DNA of 64,000 nucleotides from assembly GCF_019431045.1 (NCBI RefSeq), contig NZ_JAHXPT010000004.1:186001-250000 (forward strand), written 5' to 3'. The notes below the pieces were generated by a model that had not been told where the DNA came from, did not search any database, and saw only the letters and a program-made list of their open reading frames with translations. The position numbers and the translations under genes are program-made. Source of the stretch: Clostridium weizhouense. GTDB lineage: Bacteria > Bacillota > Clostridia > Clostridiales > Clostridiaceae. This document shows, piece after piece, positions 8,169 to 18,298 of this stretch (position 1 is its first letter; each line of letters begins with the position of its first letter).

Positions 8169-9674
8169 TTAATGCTTAAAGTGTCTAAGCCCTGTAAACA
8201 CCATTGCAATTCCATGTTCATTACAAGCATCTATTGATTCTTGATCTCTCATAGAACCACCTGGTTGAATTATTGCTTTAATTCCAGCTTTAGCAGCTTT
8301 ATCAACTACATCTCTAAATGGGAAAAATGCATCTGATGCAAGTATTGTAGCACCCTTACCTCTTCTTAAAGCATCTTCTGTTGGCCAAATTCTATTAACT
8401 TGACCTCCTCCTATTCCAAGTGCTATTCCATCCTTAGCAACAACTATAGCATTAGATTTAACATATTTGACCACTTTCATTCCAAATAATAAATCTTCCA
8501 TTTCCTCTTCAGTAGGTTTAACTTCAGTTACAACTTTTATTTCATCAACTAATTTATTATCCTCTTGTTGTACTAGCATTGCTCCATCAACTGTAACCAT
8601 GTACTTCTCTGACTTTGGAATACTATTAAATTTAAGAACTCTTAAGTTCTTTTTAGTTTTTAATACTTCTAAAGCATCTTCATCATAACCTGGAGCTGCT
8701 ATAACCTCTAAGAAAATTTTAACCATTTCCTCTGCTGTTTTCTTATCTACCATTCTATTAAATGCAACTATTCCTCCAAATATAGAAGTTGGATCAACTT
8801 CATACGCTTTCATATATGCCTCATAAGCATCTTTTCCTATAGCCACGCCACAAGGAGTATTATGTTTTAATGCACAACATGATGGTTTATCAAATTCATT
8901 TGCACACTTCCAAGCTATATCAACATCTTTAAAGTTATTATAAGACAACTCTTTACCATTTAATGTATCAAAAGTATTCATAGCACCGTCAAGCATTGTT
9001 GAAGAATAAACAGCTGCACTTTGATGGGAATTTTCACCATATCTTAATCCTTGCATTTTCTTATATGAAACTGAAAGATATTCAGGATACTCTTCTTCAT
9101 CTTCTAATAAAAAGTTTGAAATAGCTCCATCATAAGCACTCATAAGATTAAATACTTTACCAGCTAATTTTTTCTTAGTCTTTAAAGAGGCTTCTCCATT
9201 TTCTTTTATTTCATGCATCACTATCTTATAGTCATTCTTATCTGAAATCACAACAACATCTTGAAAATTCTTAGCAGCAGCTCTAAGCATTGTAGGACCA
9301 CCAATATCTATAAATTCAACCTTCTCTTCAAATTCTAAATCTTCCTTAACTTTTTTAAAGAAGGGATAAAGATTTACAATTACATAATCTATTGTATGAA
9401 TTTCTTTTTCCTTTAAAGTATTCATATGTTCTTTATTATCTCTTATAGCAAGTATTCCTGCATGTACTAATGGATGAAGTGTCTTAACCCTTCCATCTAA
9501 CATTTCCGGGAAATTAGTAACTTCATTTATTTCAATTACATTTACTCCATTTTCTTTTAAATATCTATATGTTCCTCCTGTTGATACTATCTCAACATCA
9601 TTAGAAACTAAAAATTTAGCAAAATCTAAAACTCCATCTTTATCAAATACACTTATTAAAGCTCTCTTTTTCAC
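8169..9674 (-). CDS. purH: Bifunctional AICAR transformylase/IMP cyclohydrolase
   Basis: PurH carries out the last two steps to IMP: formyl transfer from 10-formyl-THF to AICAR, then ring closure. The N-terminal cyclohydrolase domain has an MGS-like fold ('[19 protein letters not shown]', '[10 protein letters not shown]'). The transformylase domain has the hallmark '[13 protein letters not shown]'. The GTG at 9672-9674 is preferred because GGGAGG is correctly spaced upstream of it. An ATG 15 bases upstream overlaps the ribosome binding site. This gives 501 residues, normal for the family. It follows purN by 14 bases. Confidence 0.96.
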   Translation of the reverse strand: MKKRALISVFDKDGVLDFAKFLVSNDVEIVSTGGTYRYLKENGVNVIEINEVTNFPEMLDGRVKTLHPLVHAGILAIRDNKEHMNTLKEKEIHTIDYVIVNLYPFFKKVKEDLEFEEKVEFIDIGGPTMLRAAAKNFQDVVVISDKNDYKIVMHEIKENGEASLKTKKKLAGKVFNLMSAYDGAISNFLLEDEEEYPEYLSVSYKKMQGLRYGENSHQSAAVYSSTMLDGAMNTFDTLNGKELSYNNFKDVDIAWKCANEFDKPSCCALKHNTPCGVAIGKDAYEAYMKAYEVDPTSIFGGIVAFNRMVDKKTAEEMVKIFLEVIAAPGYDEDALEVLKTKKNLRVLKFNSIPKSEKYMVTVDGAMLVQQEDNKLVDEIKVVTEVKPTEEEMEDLLFGMKVVKYVKSNAIVVAKDGIALGIGGGQVNRIWPTEDALRRGKGATILASDAFFPFRDVVDKAAKAGIKAIIQPGGSMRDQESIDACNEHGIAMVFTGLRHFKH

Positions 9675-9688
9675 TAGAAGACCTCCCA

Positions 9689-10300
9689 TTATTTAATTAT
9701 CTTAGCTTTTCCATCTATAAATTCAATCTTATTTTCACTAATTAATTTAATTGCTTTAGGTAAAATAATATGTTCTTTTTCTAATACCCTTTTTTGAAGA
9801 GTTTTTGAATCATCATCAAAATAAACTGGAACAACCTCTTGAAGAAGTATTGCTCCACCATCAACTTCTGAATTTACAAAATGTACTGTACATCCTGAAA
9901 ATTTCACTCCACTCTTAATTACTGCTTCATGAACTTTTAGCCCATACATGCCAGGTCCACAAAAAGATGGAATTAATGATGGATGTATATTTATTATCTT
10001 ATTATTAAATTCTTCTAAAATTTTCCCTTCCAAAATTGATAAAAATCCTGCAAGTACTATTAAGTTAACTTTTCCTTTTGTTAACTCTAAAATCTTATCC
10101 GAAAATTTTTCTCCATATGTCTTTTTATTAACAACAAAAGTATCTATATTATGTTTTTTAGCTCTTTCAAATCCATAAATATCTTCTCTGCTTCCAATAA
10201 CCATTTCAATTTTACAATTAATTTGTTTACTTTCAATTGCATCTATTATCGATTGAAGATTAGTTCCTCCTCCAGAAATTAAAACTGCTATTTTAAACAA
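9689..10300 (-). CDS. purN: Phosphoribosylglycinamide formyltransferase
   Basis: The 203-residue GAR transformylase uses 10-formyl-THF to make FGAR. Its formyltransferase fold starts '[18 protein letters not shown]'. The catalytic His is in '[11 protein letters not shown]' and the Asp in '[17 protein letters not shown]'. Translation begins at a TTG, supported by GGAGG nine bases upstream. The start lies inside the end of purM (13-base overlap), so the two are translationally coupled. Confidence 0.95.
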   Translation of the reverse strand: MFKIAVLISGGGTNLQSIIDAIESKQINCKIEMVIGSREDIYGFERAKKHNIDTFVVNKKTYGEKFSDKILELTKGKVNLIVLAGFLSILEGKILEEFNNKIINIHPSLIPSFCGPGMYGLKVHEAVIKSGVKFSGCTVHFVNSEVDGGAILLQEVVPVYFDDDSKTLQKRVLEKEHIILPKAIKLISENKIEFIDGKAKIIK

Positions 10301-11289
10301 ACACCCTCACCTCCAGAGGTTACATAACCTATTTCATAAGCTTTTTCTCCCATTTCTATTAAAGTTTTTATAATAGGCTGAGCATCCTCTTCTTTAACGG
10401 CAAGTACAAATCCAATTCCCATATTAAAAGTATTATACATATGCTCTCTATCTACACCTTTTTCAATGATTTTTTCAAATATAGCTGGTAATGGATAAGA
10501 ACCTTTATTTATTACAGCTGTAAAATCTCCTCCATTAAACATTCTTGGAACATTTTCAATAAATCCTCCACCTGTAATATGAGACATTCCTTTAATATCA
10601 AAATTCTCTAAAAGTTTAAGTATTGGTTTAACATATATTTTAGTTGGAGTAATTAATGTTTTCCAAACTTCCTCTCCATTAAATTCTTCATTTAAATCTG
10701 GGAAGATTTTTCTTATTAATGAATATCCATTAGAATGTATTCCTGAAGAAGCAATACCAATTAATTTATCTCCTTCTTTAATAGTTTTTCCATTAATAAT
10801 CTTATCTTTATCAACAATACCAACTGCAAAACCTGCCATATCATATTCCCCTTCATCATAAAAACCTGGCATTTCTGCAGTTTCTCCTCCTATTAATGCA
10901 CTTTCCGCTTGAATACAACCATCAGCTATACCTTTAACTAAATCAGAAGCAACTTCTGCTTCTAGTTTTCCACATGCAATATAGTCTAAGAAAAATAATG
11001 GTTTTGCCCCATGACATAGAATGTCATTAACACACATAGCAACACAATCAATTCCAACTGTATCATACTTTTTATTCTTAAATGCTATTTCAAGCTTAGT
11101 TCCAACTCCATCTGTTCCTGAAACAAGTACTGGTTTTTCATATCCAGATGGAAGTTCAACCATTCCAGCAAAACTTCCAAGACCATTTAAAACATATTTA
11201 CTCATAGTTTTAGCTGCATACTCTTTTATTAGTTTAACTGATTTGTATCCTTCTTCTATGTTAACTCCAGCTTCTTTGTAAGTAATCAT
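10288..11289 (-). CDS. purM: Phosphoribosylformylglycinamidine cyclo-ligase
   Basis: AIR synthetase (333 residues) closes the imidazole ring of FGAM with ATP. It shows the PurM-family pattern 'GFAGMVELP'-like N-domain, 'LVSGTDGVGTKLEIA', 'CVNDILCHGAKPLFFLDY' and 'ALIGGETAEMPG'. The C-domain carries 'GMSHITGGGFIENVPR'. The length is normal. It lies 10 bases after purF and overlaps purN. Confidence 0.97.
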   Translation of the reverse strand: MITYKEAGVNIEEGYKSVKLIKEYAAKTMSKYVLNGLGSFAGMVELPSGYEKPVLVSGTDGVGTKLEIAFKNKKYDTVGIDCVAMCVNDILCHGAKPLFFLDYIACGKLEAEVASDLVKGIADGCIQAESALIGGETAEMPGFYDEGEYDMAGFAVGIVDKDKIINGKTIKEGDKLIGIASSGIHSNGYSLIRKIFPDLNEEFNGEEVWKTLITPTKIYVKPILKLLENFDIKGMSHITGGGFIENVPRMFNGGDFTAVINKGSYPLPAIFEKIIEKGVDREHMYNTFNMGIGFVLAVKEEDAQPIIKTLIEMGEKAYEIGYVTSGGEGVCLK

Positions 11290-11298
11290 TTATTAATC

Positions 11299-12726
11299 CT
11301 ACCTTTCAAGATCTTTTGATATTTCTATTGGTGTAGCTACTGGATAAACTCCATTAAAACACCCCATACAAAATCCTTTTTTACCTTCACAACTTCTATA
11401 AATTCCTTCTTCACTTAAATATCCTAAATAATCTGCTCCAATCATATCTTTTATTTCTTCTACTGTATTAGTTGAAGCGATAAGTTCACTTCTATACGGA
11501 GTATCAATTCCAAAATAACAAGGATATTTTACACTTGGAGAAGCGATTAAAAAACTAACTTCTTTAACTCCAGCTTTTCTTAATGATTCAACTAAATGTT
11601 TTGATGTCGTACCTCTTACAATTGAATCATCTATTAGTATTACTCTTTTACCTTGAAGATTTACCTTTAATGGATTTAATTTTACTGCAACTGCTCTCTC
11701 TCTTATTTCTTGAGATGGTGATATAAATGTTCTTCCAACATATCTATTTTTAATAAATCCTGTGTCATAAGGAATTCCTGATGCTTTTGCATATCCTATT
11801 GCTGCTGGTATTCCCGAATCTGGAACAGCAATAACTAAATCTGCATCTATTGGATGTTCCCTAAATAATTCTTCTCCAGCTCTTACTCTTGTTGTGTGTA
11901 CTTCTAATCCATCAATTCTTGAATCTGGTCTTGCAAAATAAATATATTCAAATGCACAAGTTTGACATTGAGTGTTTTCAGAGTACCTATATGAATTTAT
12001 TCCTTTATCATCTATTACAACAATTTCACCTGGTTCTATATCCCTTATAAATTCAGCGCCTATTGCATCTAAAGCACAACTTTCAGAAGTTAATATATAT
12101 CCTTCTTCAATTTTCCCCAAAGAAAGTGGTCTAATTCCGTGTGGATCCCTTGCTCCTATCAATTTATTTTTTGACATAATAACTAGTGCAAATGATCCTC
12201 TTATAGCTTGCATTGCATCTACTACTGCTTTTGCAATCCCCTTTTTAGCACTTCTTGCTATAAGGCAAGCTATTACTTCAGAATCACTTGAAGTATGAAA
12301 TATATGCCCCGCATCTTCAAGTAATTCCTTTATTACATCATCATTTACTAAATTTCCATTATGAGCCATAGCTATTGAACCTACTTTTGAAGTACTCAAT
12401 ATTGGCTGAGCATTTTCTATTCCTTTGCCCCCTGCTGTGGAATATCTAACATGCCCTATAGCAATATTTCCCTTTAATCTTTTTAAATCCTCTTCTTCAA
12501 ATGCTTCTGTAATTAACCCTAAACCTTTGTGTATATCAATTTCTTTTCCATCAGCTACTGCTATTCCTGCACTTTCTTGCCCTCTATGTTGTAGTGCATA
12601 AAGTCCATAGTAAGTCATAGATGCAACATCTATAGGTAAATTTGCATAAACACCAAAAACTCCACATTCATCTTTAAATTTATCCATACTCGGATCCAGT
12701 ATTAATTCAAAAATTGGATTACTCAT
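11299..12726 (-). CDS. purF: Amidophosphoribosyltransferase
   Basis: PurF makes phosphoribosylamine from PRPP and glutamine, the committed step of the pathway. Starting at ATG 12724-12726 with GAAAGGA upstream gives 475 residues. Cys21 ('KDECGVFGVY') becomes the catalytic N-terminus after removal of a 20-residue propeptide, as in Bacillus. Further cysteines in 'CQTC', 'KYPCYFG' and 'CMGC' fit the 4Fe-4S ligands of the oxygen-sensitive Bacillus-type enzyme. The PRPP motif is 'RVILIDDSIVRGTT'. A farther upstream in-frame start exists but has no ribosome binding site. Confidence 0.97.
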   Translation of the reverse strand: MSNPIFELILDPSMDKFKDECGVFGVYANLPIDVASMTYYGLYALQHRGQESAGIAVADGKEIDIHKGLGLITEAFEEEDLKRLKGNIAIGHVRYSTAGGKGIENAQPILSTSKVGSIAMAHNGNLVNDDVIKELLEDAGHIFHTSSDSEVIACLIARSAKKGIAKAVVDAMQAIRGSFALVIMSKNKLIGARDPHGIRPLSLGKIEEGYILTSESCALDAIGAEFIRDIEPGEIVVIDDKGINSYRYSENTQCQTCAFEYIYFARPDSRIDGLEVHTTRVRAGEELFREHPIDADLVIAVPDSGIPAAIGYAKASGIPYDTGFIKNRYVGRTFISPSQEIRERAVAVKLNPLKVNLQGKRVILIDDSIVRGTTSKHLVESLRKAGVKEVSFLIASPSVKYPCYFGIDTPYRSELIASTNTVEEIKDMIGADYLGYLSEEGIYRSCEGKKGFCMGCFNGVYPVATPIEISKDLER

Positions 12727-12769
12727 ATACACAATCCTTTCATACTTGATTTTTATTAAGCACATGCAA

Positions 12770-12820
12770 ATAAATAATAAGTCCAAAGTTACAATAGACT
12801 TGTTATTTTTTGATTGTGCC
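12770..12820. repeat. Dispersed repeat, family B copy 1 (hairpin in purF-purC gap)
   Basis: Read on the reverse strand from just after the purC stop, GCACAATCAAAAAATAACA and the bases that follow match the sequence just after the stop of the AEP transaminase gene (58815-58857) over about 25 bases, with weaker similarity beyond. Here AATAATAAGTC and GACTTGTTATT can also pair around a 13-base loop. It may act as a weak internal hairpin in the operon. Confidence 0.45.
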
Positions 12821-13528
12821 TTATTTAGAAATTCTCTTTAGTATTTCAACATATGCATCTTTAACATTACCTAAATCTCTTCTAAATCTGTCTTTATCTA
12901 GTTTTTCTCCTGTAGTTGCATCCCAAAATCTACAAGTATCTGGTGAAATTTCATCAGCTAAAACTATTGTTCCATCTTCACATTTACCAAATTCAAGTTT
13001 AAAATCAATTAAATTTATATTTTGTAATAAGAACACTTCTTTTAATATATCATTTATTTTTGCTGTCATTTTAAGAATTGTATCTATTTCTTCAAATGTA
13101 GCTGCACCAATTGCTACAGCATGATAACTATTTATTAGTGGATCTCCTAATTCATCATCTTTATAAGAAAATTCAAATACTGTAGTTTTAAGCTTAAACC
13201 CTTCCTCAAGGCCTAATCTTTTTGCCATACTTCCAGCTGCTATATTTCTTACAATTACTTCAAGTGGAATTATTTCTACTTTTTTGCATAATTGCTCTCT
13301 ATCACTTAATTTTTTAATAAAGTGAGTCTCTATACCTTTCTTTTCTAGCAATTCGAATAAAATTGAAGTAATCTCATTATTCATAACACCTTTATCTTCA
13401 ATTTGACCCTTTTTCTCTCCATTAAATGCTGTTGCATCATCTTTGTAATATACTATTACCTCATCTGATTTATCAGTTGCATAAATTTGTTTAGCTTTTC
13501 CTTCATATAACATTTGTAATTTTTCCAT
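12821..13528 (-). CDS. purC: Phosphoribosylaminoimidazole-succinocarboxamide synthase
   Basis: SAICAR synthetase (235 residues) adds aspartate to CAIR with ATP. The start '[19 protein letters not shown]' is diagnostic. The nucleotide-binding loop, '[15 protein letters not shown]', '[11 protein letters not shown]' and '[14 protein letters not shown]' are all in the expected order. Its ATG overlaps the purE stop codon by one base (TAATG), so translation is coupled. Confidence 0.97.
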   Translation of the reverse strand: MEKLQMLYEGKAKQIYATDKSDEVIVYYKDDATAFNGEKKGQIEDKGVMNNEITSILFELLEKKGIETHFIKKLSDREQLCKKVEIIPLEVIVRNIAAGSMAKRLGLEEGFKLKTTVFEFSYKDDELGDPLINSYHAVAIGAATFEEIDTILKMTAKINDILKEVFLLQNINLIDFKLEFGKCEDGTIVLADEISPDTCRFWDATTGEKLDKDRFRRDLGNVKDAYVEILKRISK

Positions 13529-14007
13529 TATAATTCTACCCCTTCCCCATTTTCCTCTATAAACTTTTTCTTCATATTTAATCTAAAGTCAATTAATTTA
13601 TCTTTTAACTTTTCATCTTTAAGTGCTAACATTTGTAGTGCCAACATTCCAGCATTATAGCTATTATTTATTCCAACTGTTGCTACTGGAATTGCTTTAG
13701 GCATTTGTACTATTGAATATAATGAATCTAATCCTTGAATAGCTGCATTAATAGGAACTCCTATTACAGGAAGTATTGTTTTTGATGCAATTACTCCTGG
13801 TAAATGTGCTGCAAGTCCTGCTCCTGCAATTATTACTTCACATCCATCTTTTTCAACTTTTTCTAATGTTTCTTCTAACTTTTCTGGTACTCTATGAGCT
13901 GAAAGAATAAATGCTTTATAATCTACATTAAATTCTTTTAATGCATTTGCTGCTCCTCTCATTACCTCTGTATCAGATTTACTTCCAAAAAATATTGCTA
14001 CTCTCAT
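13528..14007 (-). CDS. purE: N5-CAIR mutase / AIR carboxylase catalytic protein
   Basis: PurE (159 residues) provides CAIR, the substrate of PurC. It has '[12 protein letters not shown]' binding the phosphate, the '[11 protein letters not shown]' loop with the catalytic His, and '[15 protein letters not shown]'. The pattern is closer to the class I enzymes that normally work with PurK. No purK is present in this cluster, so either purK lies elsewhere or the enzyme uses AIR and CO2 directly. An AGGAGG site precedes the ATG. The 5' leader holds a ten-copy 8-bp repeat. Confidence 0.95.
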   Translation of the reverse strand: MRVAIFFGSKSDTEVMRGAANALKEFNVDYKAFILSAHRVPEKLEETLEKVEKDGCEVIIAGAGLAAHLPGVIASKTILPVIGVPINAAIQGLDSLYSIVQMPKAIPVATVGINNSYNAGMLALQMLALKDEKLKDKLIDFRLNMKKKFIEENGEGVEL

Positions 14008-14032
14008 TAATCAACCTCCTAAATTTACACCT

Positions 14033-14112
14033 TAAATTCTTAAATTCTTAAATTCTTAAATTCTTAAATTCTTAAATTCTTAAATTCTTAAATTCTTAAA
14101 TTCTTAAATTCT
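14033..14112. repeat. Ten perfect tandem copies of an 8-bp unit in the purE leader
   Basis: The forward sequence TAAATTCT is repeated ten times without error (80 bases), AGAATTTA on the coding strand of purE. It begins 26 bases upstream of the purE ATG and lies between a candidate promoter and the ribosome binding site, so it is in the untranslated leader. Such arrays change copy number by slipped-strand mispairing. Confidence 0.95.
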
Positions 14113-14129
14113 GGACATTTTATCATTCT

Positions 14130-14157
14130 TTATTAGCTAATGTCTAAAAATTTTCAA
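14130..14157 (-). promoter_or_regulatory. Candidate promoter for purECFMNHD
   Basis: On the reverse strand TTGAAA and TAATAA are separated by 16 bases. Transcription would start near 14123, about 10 bases before the tandem repeat array. Confidence 0.4.
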
Positions 14158-14348
14158 TTTTTATTTATAAAACTTAATTTATATTCTTCTACTAAATAAA
14201 TCATTCCCAGAAAACCATAAATTTAAATTTCCTACTTACTCCACTCATATCCGTTAGCTGAGTAAGTAACTCATAACAAAATCATAGATTGCACTGTGTG
14301 AAAGTTCTGCTAACCAAATATAAAATTTAGAGAATCACTTTTGATTCG

Positions 14349-17300
14349 CTACTTAAAGTAATTAACTCCTGATTTAAATATTTTTTGATCAAAGTCTCCT
14401 GGTATATTTTTGTATAGATTTTCTCCTATTCTTTCTGAATGAGCCATTTTACCTAATACTCTTCCATCAGGGCTTGTTATACCTTCTATACCATACATTG
14501 ATCCATTTGGATTAAACGGCATATTCATAGCAACCTCTCCATCAAAGTCAACATATTGAGTTGCCACTTGCCCATTTTCTATCAACTCTTTAATTAATTT
14601 TTCCGGTGCAACAAATCGTCCTTCGCCATGTGAAATTGCTACTGAATGAATATCACCTAAATTCGCTTCACTAAACCATGGTGATTTCTTTGAAACAACC
14701 TTTGTGTTAATTATTGAAGACATGTGTCTATTTATATTGTTATAAGTTAATGTTGCCATATCTTCTTTAATATCTACTATCTCTCCATAAGGTACTAATC
14801 CTAATTTAATTAAAGCTTGAAAGCCATTACAAATACCTAACATTAATCCATCTTTATTTTTTAATAATTCCATAACAGCTTCTTTAATCTTTTCATTTCT
14901 AAATACTGTTGCTATAAATTTTCCTGATCCATCTGGTTCATCACCTGCTGAGAATCCTCCTGGAATCATAATTATTTGAGATTTATTTATTTCATTTTTA
15001 AGATTTTCTATTGATTCCACTAAAGCTTCTTTTGTAATATTTCTAAATACTACTTCTGATACTTCAGCTCCTTCATTTTCAAAAGCCTTCTTGCAATCAT
15101 ACTCACAATTATTTCCCGGGAAAATTGGAATAACAACTCTAGGTTTACTAATTTTAATAACTGGAGAACTATATACATTTTTATCATACAATGATGTTTT
15201 TATTTTTTCTAAAACATCATTAGTCTTAATTTTAAATACACCATTTAATTTTTTCTCATAAACTTCTTCTAAAATTTCTATTGATAATCTAAAATCAAAT
15301 TCTTTTGAAACTATAACTAAATCTTCTATTGTTTTACCTACTTCTTTATAAAAACAATCCTTAAATTCTTCACTAATATTTACATTTGATTTTACTTCTA
15401 ATAATATACTTCCATAACTAAGTCCAAATAATTCTTCTTCACTTAGATTTTTAAATTCAACACCTATTTTATTTCCAAATGTCATTTTGGTAATGGCTTC
15501 TGAAACTCCTCCAAATTTAATAGTACACGCGGAAATTACTTTTTCCTCTCCTATTAATTTATAAAGAACTTCTAAATTACTTTTAAACTTATCTATGTTA
15601 ATAGTTTTATCTTCTAACTCTTCAGTTTTAAGTAAAACTAATTTTGAACCTACTTCTTTAAATTCAGGCGATATAATTTTACTTGCTTTTTCAACCCCAA
15701 CAGCAAATGAAATTAACGTTGGAGGAACATCCAAATCTCCAAAACTTCCTGACATAGAGTCCTTGCCCCCAATTGCAGGAATTTCAAGTTGCATTTGAGC
15801 TTCATAAGCTCCAAGCAATGCAGCAAAAGGTTTGCCCCATCTTGTTTCATCCTTACCTAGTCTTTCGAAATATTCTTGAAATGTTAATCTTGCCCTTTTA
15901 TAATTTCCACCCATAGCTGAAAGTTTTGCGATTGATTCTATTACTGAGTAATAAGCCATATGATATTGACTCCAAGTACCTAAGTTTGGATTAAATCCAA
16001 ATGTCATTAATGTTGCATCCTTGCTTTCTCCACCAAGCACTGGAATTTTCGCTGCCATTCCTTCTGCTGGTGTATTGGCATATTTTCCTCCAAATGGCAT
16101 TAGTACTGTTCCAGCGCCAATTGTTGAATCAAATCTTTCAACTAAGCCTTTTTGAGATGTTACATTTAATTTTTTCAAATTATTAATCCACTCATCTTTA
16201 ACATTCACATTAGATATCTTATATGGATATTCACATGGTGCTTTAACCTTAACATTTGTTTTTTGAGTTGCTCCATTTGTGTCTAAAAAGCTTCTCTTTA
16301 AATCAACAATGTTTTTACCTCTCCAATACATTCTTAACCTATCAGTATCAGTAACATTTGCTACTAAAGTTGCCTCTAAATTCTCTTCATTTGAAAGTTT
16401 TATAAATTCATTTGCATTTTCTTTTTTTACAACTACTGCCATTCTTTCTTGTGATTCTGATACTGAAAGTTCTGTTCCATCTAATCCCTCATACTTTTTA
16501 GGAACTTTATCTAAATCTATATCTAATCCTCTACAAAGTTCTCCGATAGCAACTGAGACTCCACCTGCACCAAAATCATTACATCTTTTAATCATTTTAG
16601 CTACTTTAGGATTTCTAAATAATCTTTGAATTTTTCTTTCAGTAGGTGCATTACCCTTTTGAACTTCTGCACCACATTCATTTATTGAGTCTACAGTATG
16701 TTCCTTAGAAGAGCCTGTTGCACCACCAACTCCGTCTCTTCCAGTTCTACCACCTAATAGTATTATTGCATCTCCAAGTTCTGGTTCTTCACGTACAACA
16801 TTTTCTTTTGGTGCTGCTGCAATAACGGCCCCAACTTCCATTCTTTTTGCCGCATAATTTGGATGATAAATCTCTTGAACTTGACCTGTTGCAAGACCAA
16901 TTTGATTTCCATATGAACTATATCCATGTGCTGCACCTAAAGTTATAGTTCTTTGAGGAAGCTTTCCTTCTAATGTTTTTTCTATTGGAAGAGTTGGGTC
17001 AGCAGCCCCACTAACTCTCATTGCTTGATATACATAAGTTCTTCCTGATAGTGGATCTCTTATAGCACCACCTAAACAAGTTGCTGCACCTCCAAAGGGT
17101 TCTATTTCTGTTGGATGATTGTGTGTTTCATTCTTAAACATCACTAAGTAATCTTCCATACCTTTATCTGTTTCAATTTTTACATTAATTGAACAAGCAT
17201 TTATTTCTTCTGATACATCTAAATCATCAAGCTTTCCTCTTTTTCTTAATTCCTTCATTGCAATAACTGCAATATCCATAAGAGTTTTTTCTTTTTCTTT

Positions 17301-18095
17301 CTCTCCATATACATACTCTCTTGATTTTATGTATTTTTCATAACTTCTTTTAATTGGTTTTGTGTATTTGTTTTCTTCTATTTCTATATCATTTAATATT
17401 GTTGAGAATGTTGTATGTCTGCAATGATCTGACCAATAAGTATCTATAACTTTAATTTCAGTAATTGATGGATTTCTTTTCTCCTTATTAAAATAATCTT
17501 TAATCATAACAAGGTCATCTATACTCATCGCAAGTCCTTGTTTACTATGAAATTCCTTCAATTCCTCTAGATTCTTACTAATAAATCCATTTAAGATTTG
17601 AATATCTTTAGGTGTGTTTGAAGTTGATGATATATCTTTGCTATTTATATCCACTTCTCTTGAATCAACAGGATTTATATAATATTTTTTTATCTTATCA
17701 ATTTCTTCTTTTGTAATATTTCCTTTTAATATAACTATTTTTGCAGATTTAACTTCTACCTTATCCTTTGCAGTTAAAAGTGATATACACTCTGATGCCG
17801 AATCTGCTCTTTGATCATATTGTCCTGGTAAAAACTCTACACCAAAAGCTATTTCTTCATCATTAATTTTTAATTCTGATTCATACACATTATCTACTGT
17901 TAATTCTGAAAAGATAGTATGAAGTGCTTTTTTGTAATTATCTTCACTTATATCTGAAATAATATATTTATTTATAAGCCTTACTTTTTCTAAACTCTCT
18001 ATACTTAAATTTTCTTTAAAGTCTCTTAATAAGCTTTTAGCTTCTACATCAAATCCATCTTTCTTTTCAACGAATATATTTTTAATATTTAACAT
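14349..18095 (-). CDS. purL: Phosphoribosylformylglycinamidine synthase, single-chain
   Basis: This large FGAM synthase (1,248 residues) converts FGAR to FGAM with glutamine and ATP. The N-terminal part has the PurS-like region, then two AIR-synthetase-like halves ('NETHNHPTEIEPFGGAATC', 'GGKDSMSGSF'). The C-terminal class I glutaminase has 'GICNGFQALIKLGLVPYG' with the nucleophilic Cys, and a His-Glu pair near 'SHGEGRF'. Clostridia use this fused form instead of PurS/Q/L. The ATG at 18093-18095 is chosen for its GGAGG site; an upstream in-frame ATG lacks one. It is the first gene of the purine cluster, 340 bases before purE. PurBox-like sites and a promoter lie just upstream. Confidence 0.96.
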   Translation of the reverse strand: MLNIKNIFVEKKDGFDVEAKSLLRDFKENLSIESLEKVRLINKYIISDISEDNYKKALHTIFSELTVDNVYESELKINDEEIAFGVEFLPGQYDQRADSASECISLLTAKDKVEVKSAKIVILKGNITKEEIDKIKKYYINPVDSREVDINSKDISSTSNTPKDIQILNGFISKNLEELKEFHSKQGLAMSIDDLVMIKDYFNKEKRNPSITEIKVIDTYWSDHCRHTTFSTILNDIEIEENKYTKPIKRSYEKYIKSREYVYGEKEKEKTLMDIAVIAMKELRKRGKLDDLDVSEEINACSINVKIETDKGMEDYLVMFKNETHNHPTEIEPFGGAATCLGGAIRDPLSGRTYVYQAMRVSGAADPTLPIEKTLEGKLPQRTITLGAAHGYSSYGNQIGLATGQVQEIYHPNYAAKRMEVGAVIAAAPKENVVREEPELGDAIILLGGRTGRDGVGGATGSSKEHTVDSINECGAEVQKGNAPTERKIQRLFRNPKVAKMIKRCNDFGAGGVSVAIGELCRGLDIDLDKVPKKYEGLDGTELSVSESQERMAVVVKKENANEFIKLSNEENLEATLVANVTDTDRLRMYWRGKNIVDLKRSFLDTNGATQKTNVKVKAPCEYPYKISNVNVKDEWINNLKKLNVTSQKGLVERFDSTIGAGTVLMPFGGKYANTPAEGMAAKIPVLGGESKDATLMTFGFNPNLGTWSQYHMAYYSVIESIAKLSAMGGNYKRARLTFQEYFERLGKDETRWGKPFAALLGAYEAQMQLEIPAIGGKDSMSGSFGDLDVPPTLISFAVGVEKASKIISPEFKEVGSKLVLLKTEELEDKTINIDKFKSNLEVLYKLIGEEKVISACTIKFGGVSEAITKMTFGNKIGVEFKNLSEEELFGLSYGSILLEVKSNVNISEEFKDCFYKEVGKTIEDLVIVSKEFDFRLSIEILEEVYEKKLNGVFKIKTNDVLEKIKTSLYDKNVYSSPVIKISKPRVVIPIFPGNNCEYDCKKAFENEGAEVSEVVFRNITKEALVESIENLKNEINKSQIIMIPGGFSAGDEPDGSGKFIATVFRNEKIKEAVMELLKNKDGLMLGICNGFQALIKLGLVPYGEIVDIKEDMATLTYNNINRHMSSIINTKVVSKKSPWFSEANLGDIHSVAISHGEGRFVAPEKLIKELIENGQVATQYVDFDGEVAMNMPFNPNGSMYGIEGITSPDGRVLGKMAHSERIGENLYKNIPGDFDQKIFKSGVNYFK

Positions 18096-18138
18096 TACAA
18101 TTCCTCCAAAAATTATTAATTTAGCCTTCAAATTATCT

Positions 18139-18182
18139 TTTCCCGAACTTTACAATTTATTTCAATAATAATTTTCGTGTTT
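18139..18182. promoter_or_regulatory. PurBox-like inverted pair 1, between promoter and purL
   Basis: TTTCCCGAACTTT (18139-18151, forward) and AAACACGAAAATT (18170-18182, reverse) match the Bacillus PurR consensus AWWWCCGAACWWT at 11 and 10 of 13 positions. They face each other, with 26 bases between CGAA and TTCG, close to the spacing in Bacillus. Binding by a PurR homologue is inferred. Confidence 0.45.
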
Positions 18183-18190
18183 ATGGTTTA

Positions 18191-18219
18191 AGATTAGCAT
18201 TAAATACGTACATTGTCAA
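18191..18219 (-). promoter_or_regulatory. Promoter of purL
   Basis: A consensus TTGACA is followed after 17 bases by TAATCT on the reverse strand, about 96 bases upstream of the purL ATG. It is flanked on both sides by PurBox-like pairs. Confidence 0.65.
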
Positions 18220-18253
18220 CTAACAAAATATAATTTCTTTATAATATTGGTTT

Positions 18254-18298
18254 ATTTACGAATATTATACACCTATGATTATCTATTAGTTCGCCTTT
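18254..18298. promoter_or_regulatory. PurBox-like inverted pair 2, upstream of the purL promoter
   Basis: ATTTACGAATATT (18254-18266, forward) and AAAGGCGAACTAA (18286-18298, reverse) match the PurR consensus at 11 and 10 of 13 positions. Orientation is the same as in pair 1, with 27 bases between CGAA and TTCG. Confidence 0.4.

Larger units (their letters stand above)
14008..14348. other. purL-purE intergenic region
   Basis: Besides the 8-bp array this 340-base gap holds a small hairpin just after purL (GAATCA-AAAG-TGATTC, 14329-14344) and an 8-base inverted repeat ACTTACTC/GAGTAAGT around 14240-14275. A candidate promoter lies at 14130-14157. No open frame is credible. The gap suggests that purE-D can be transcribed separately from purL. 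Confidence 0.5.
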
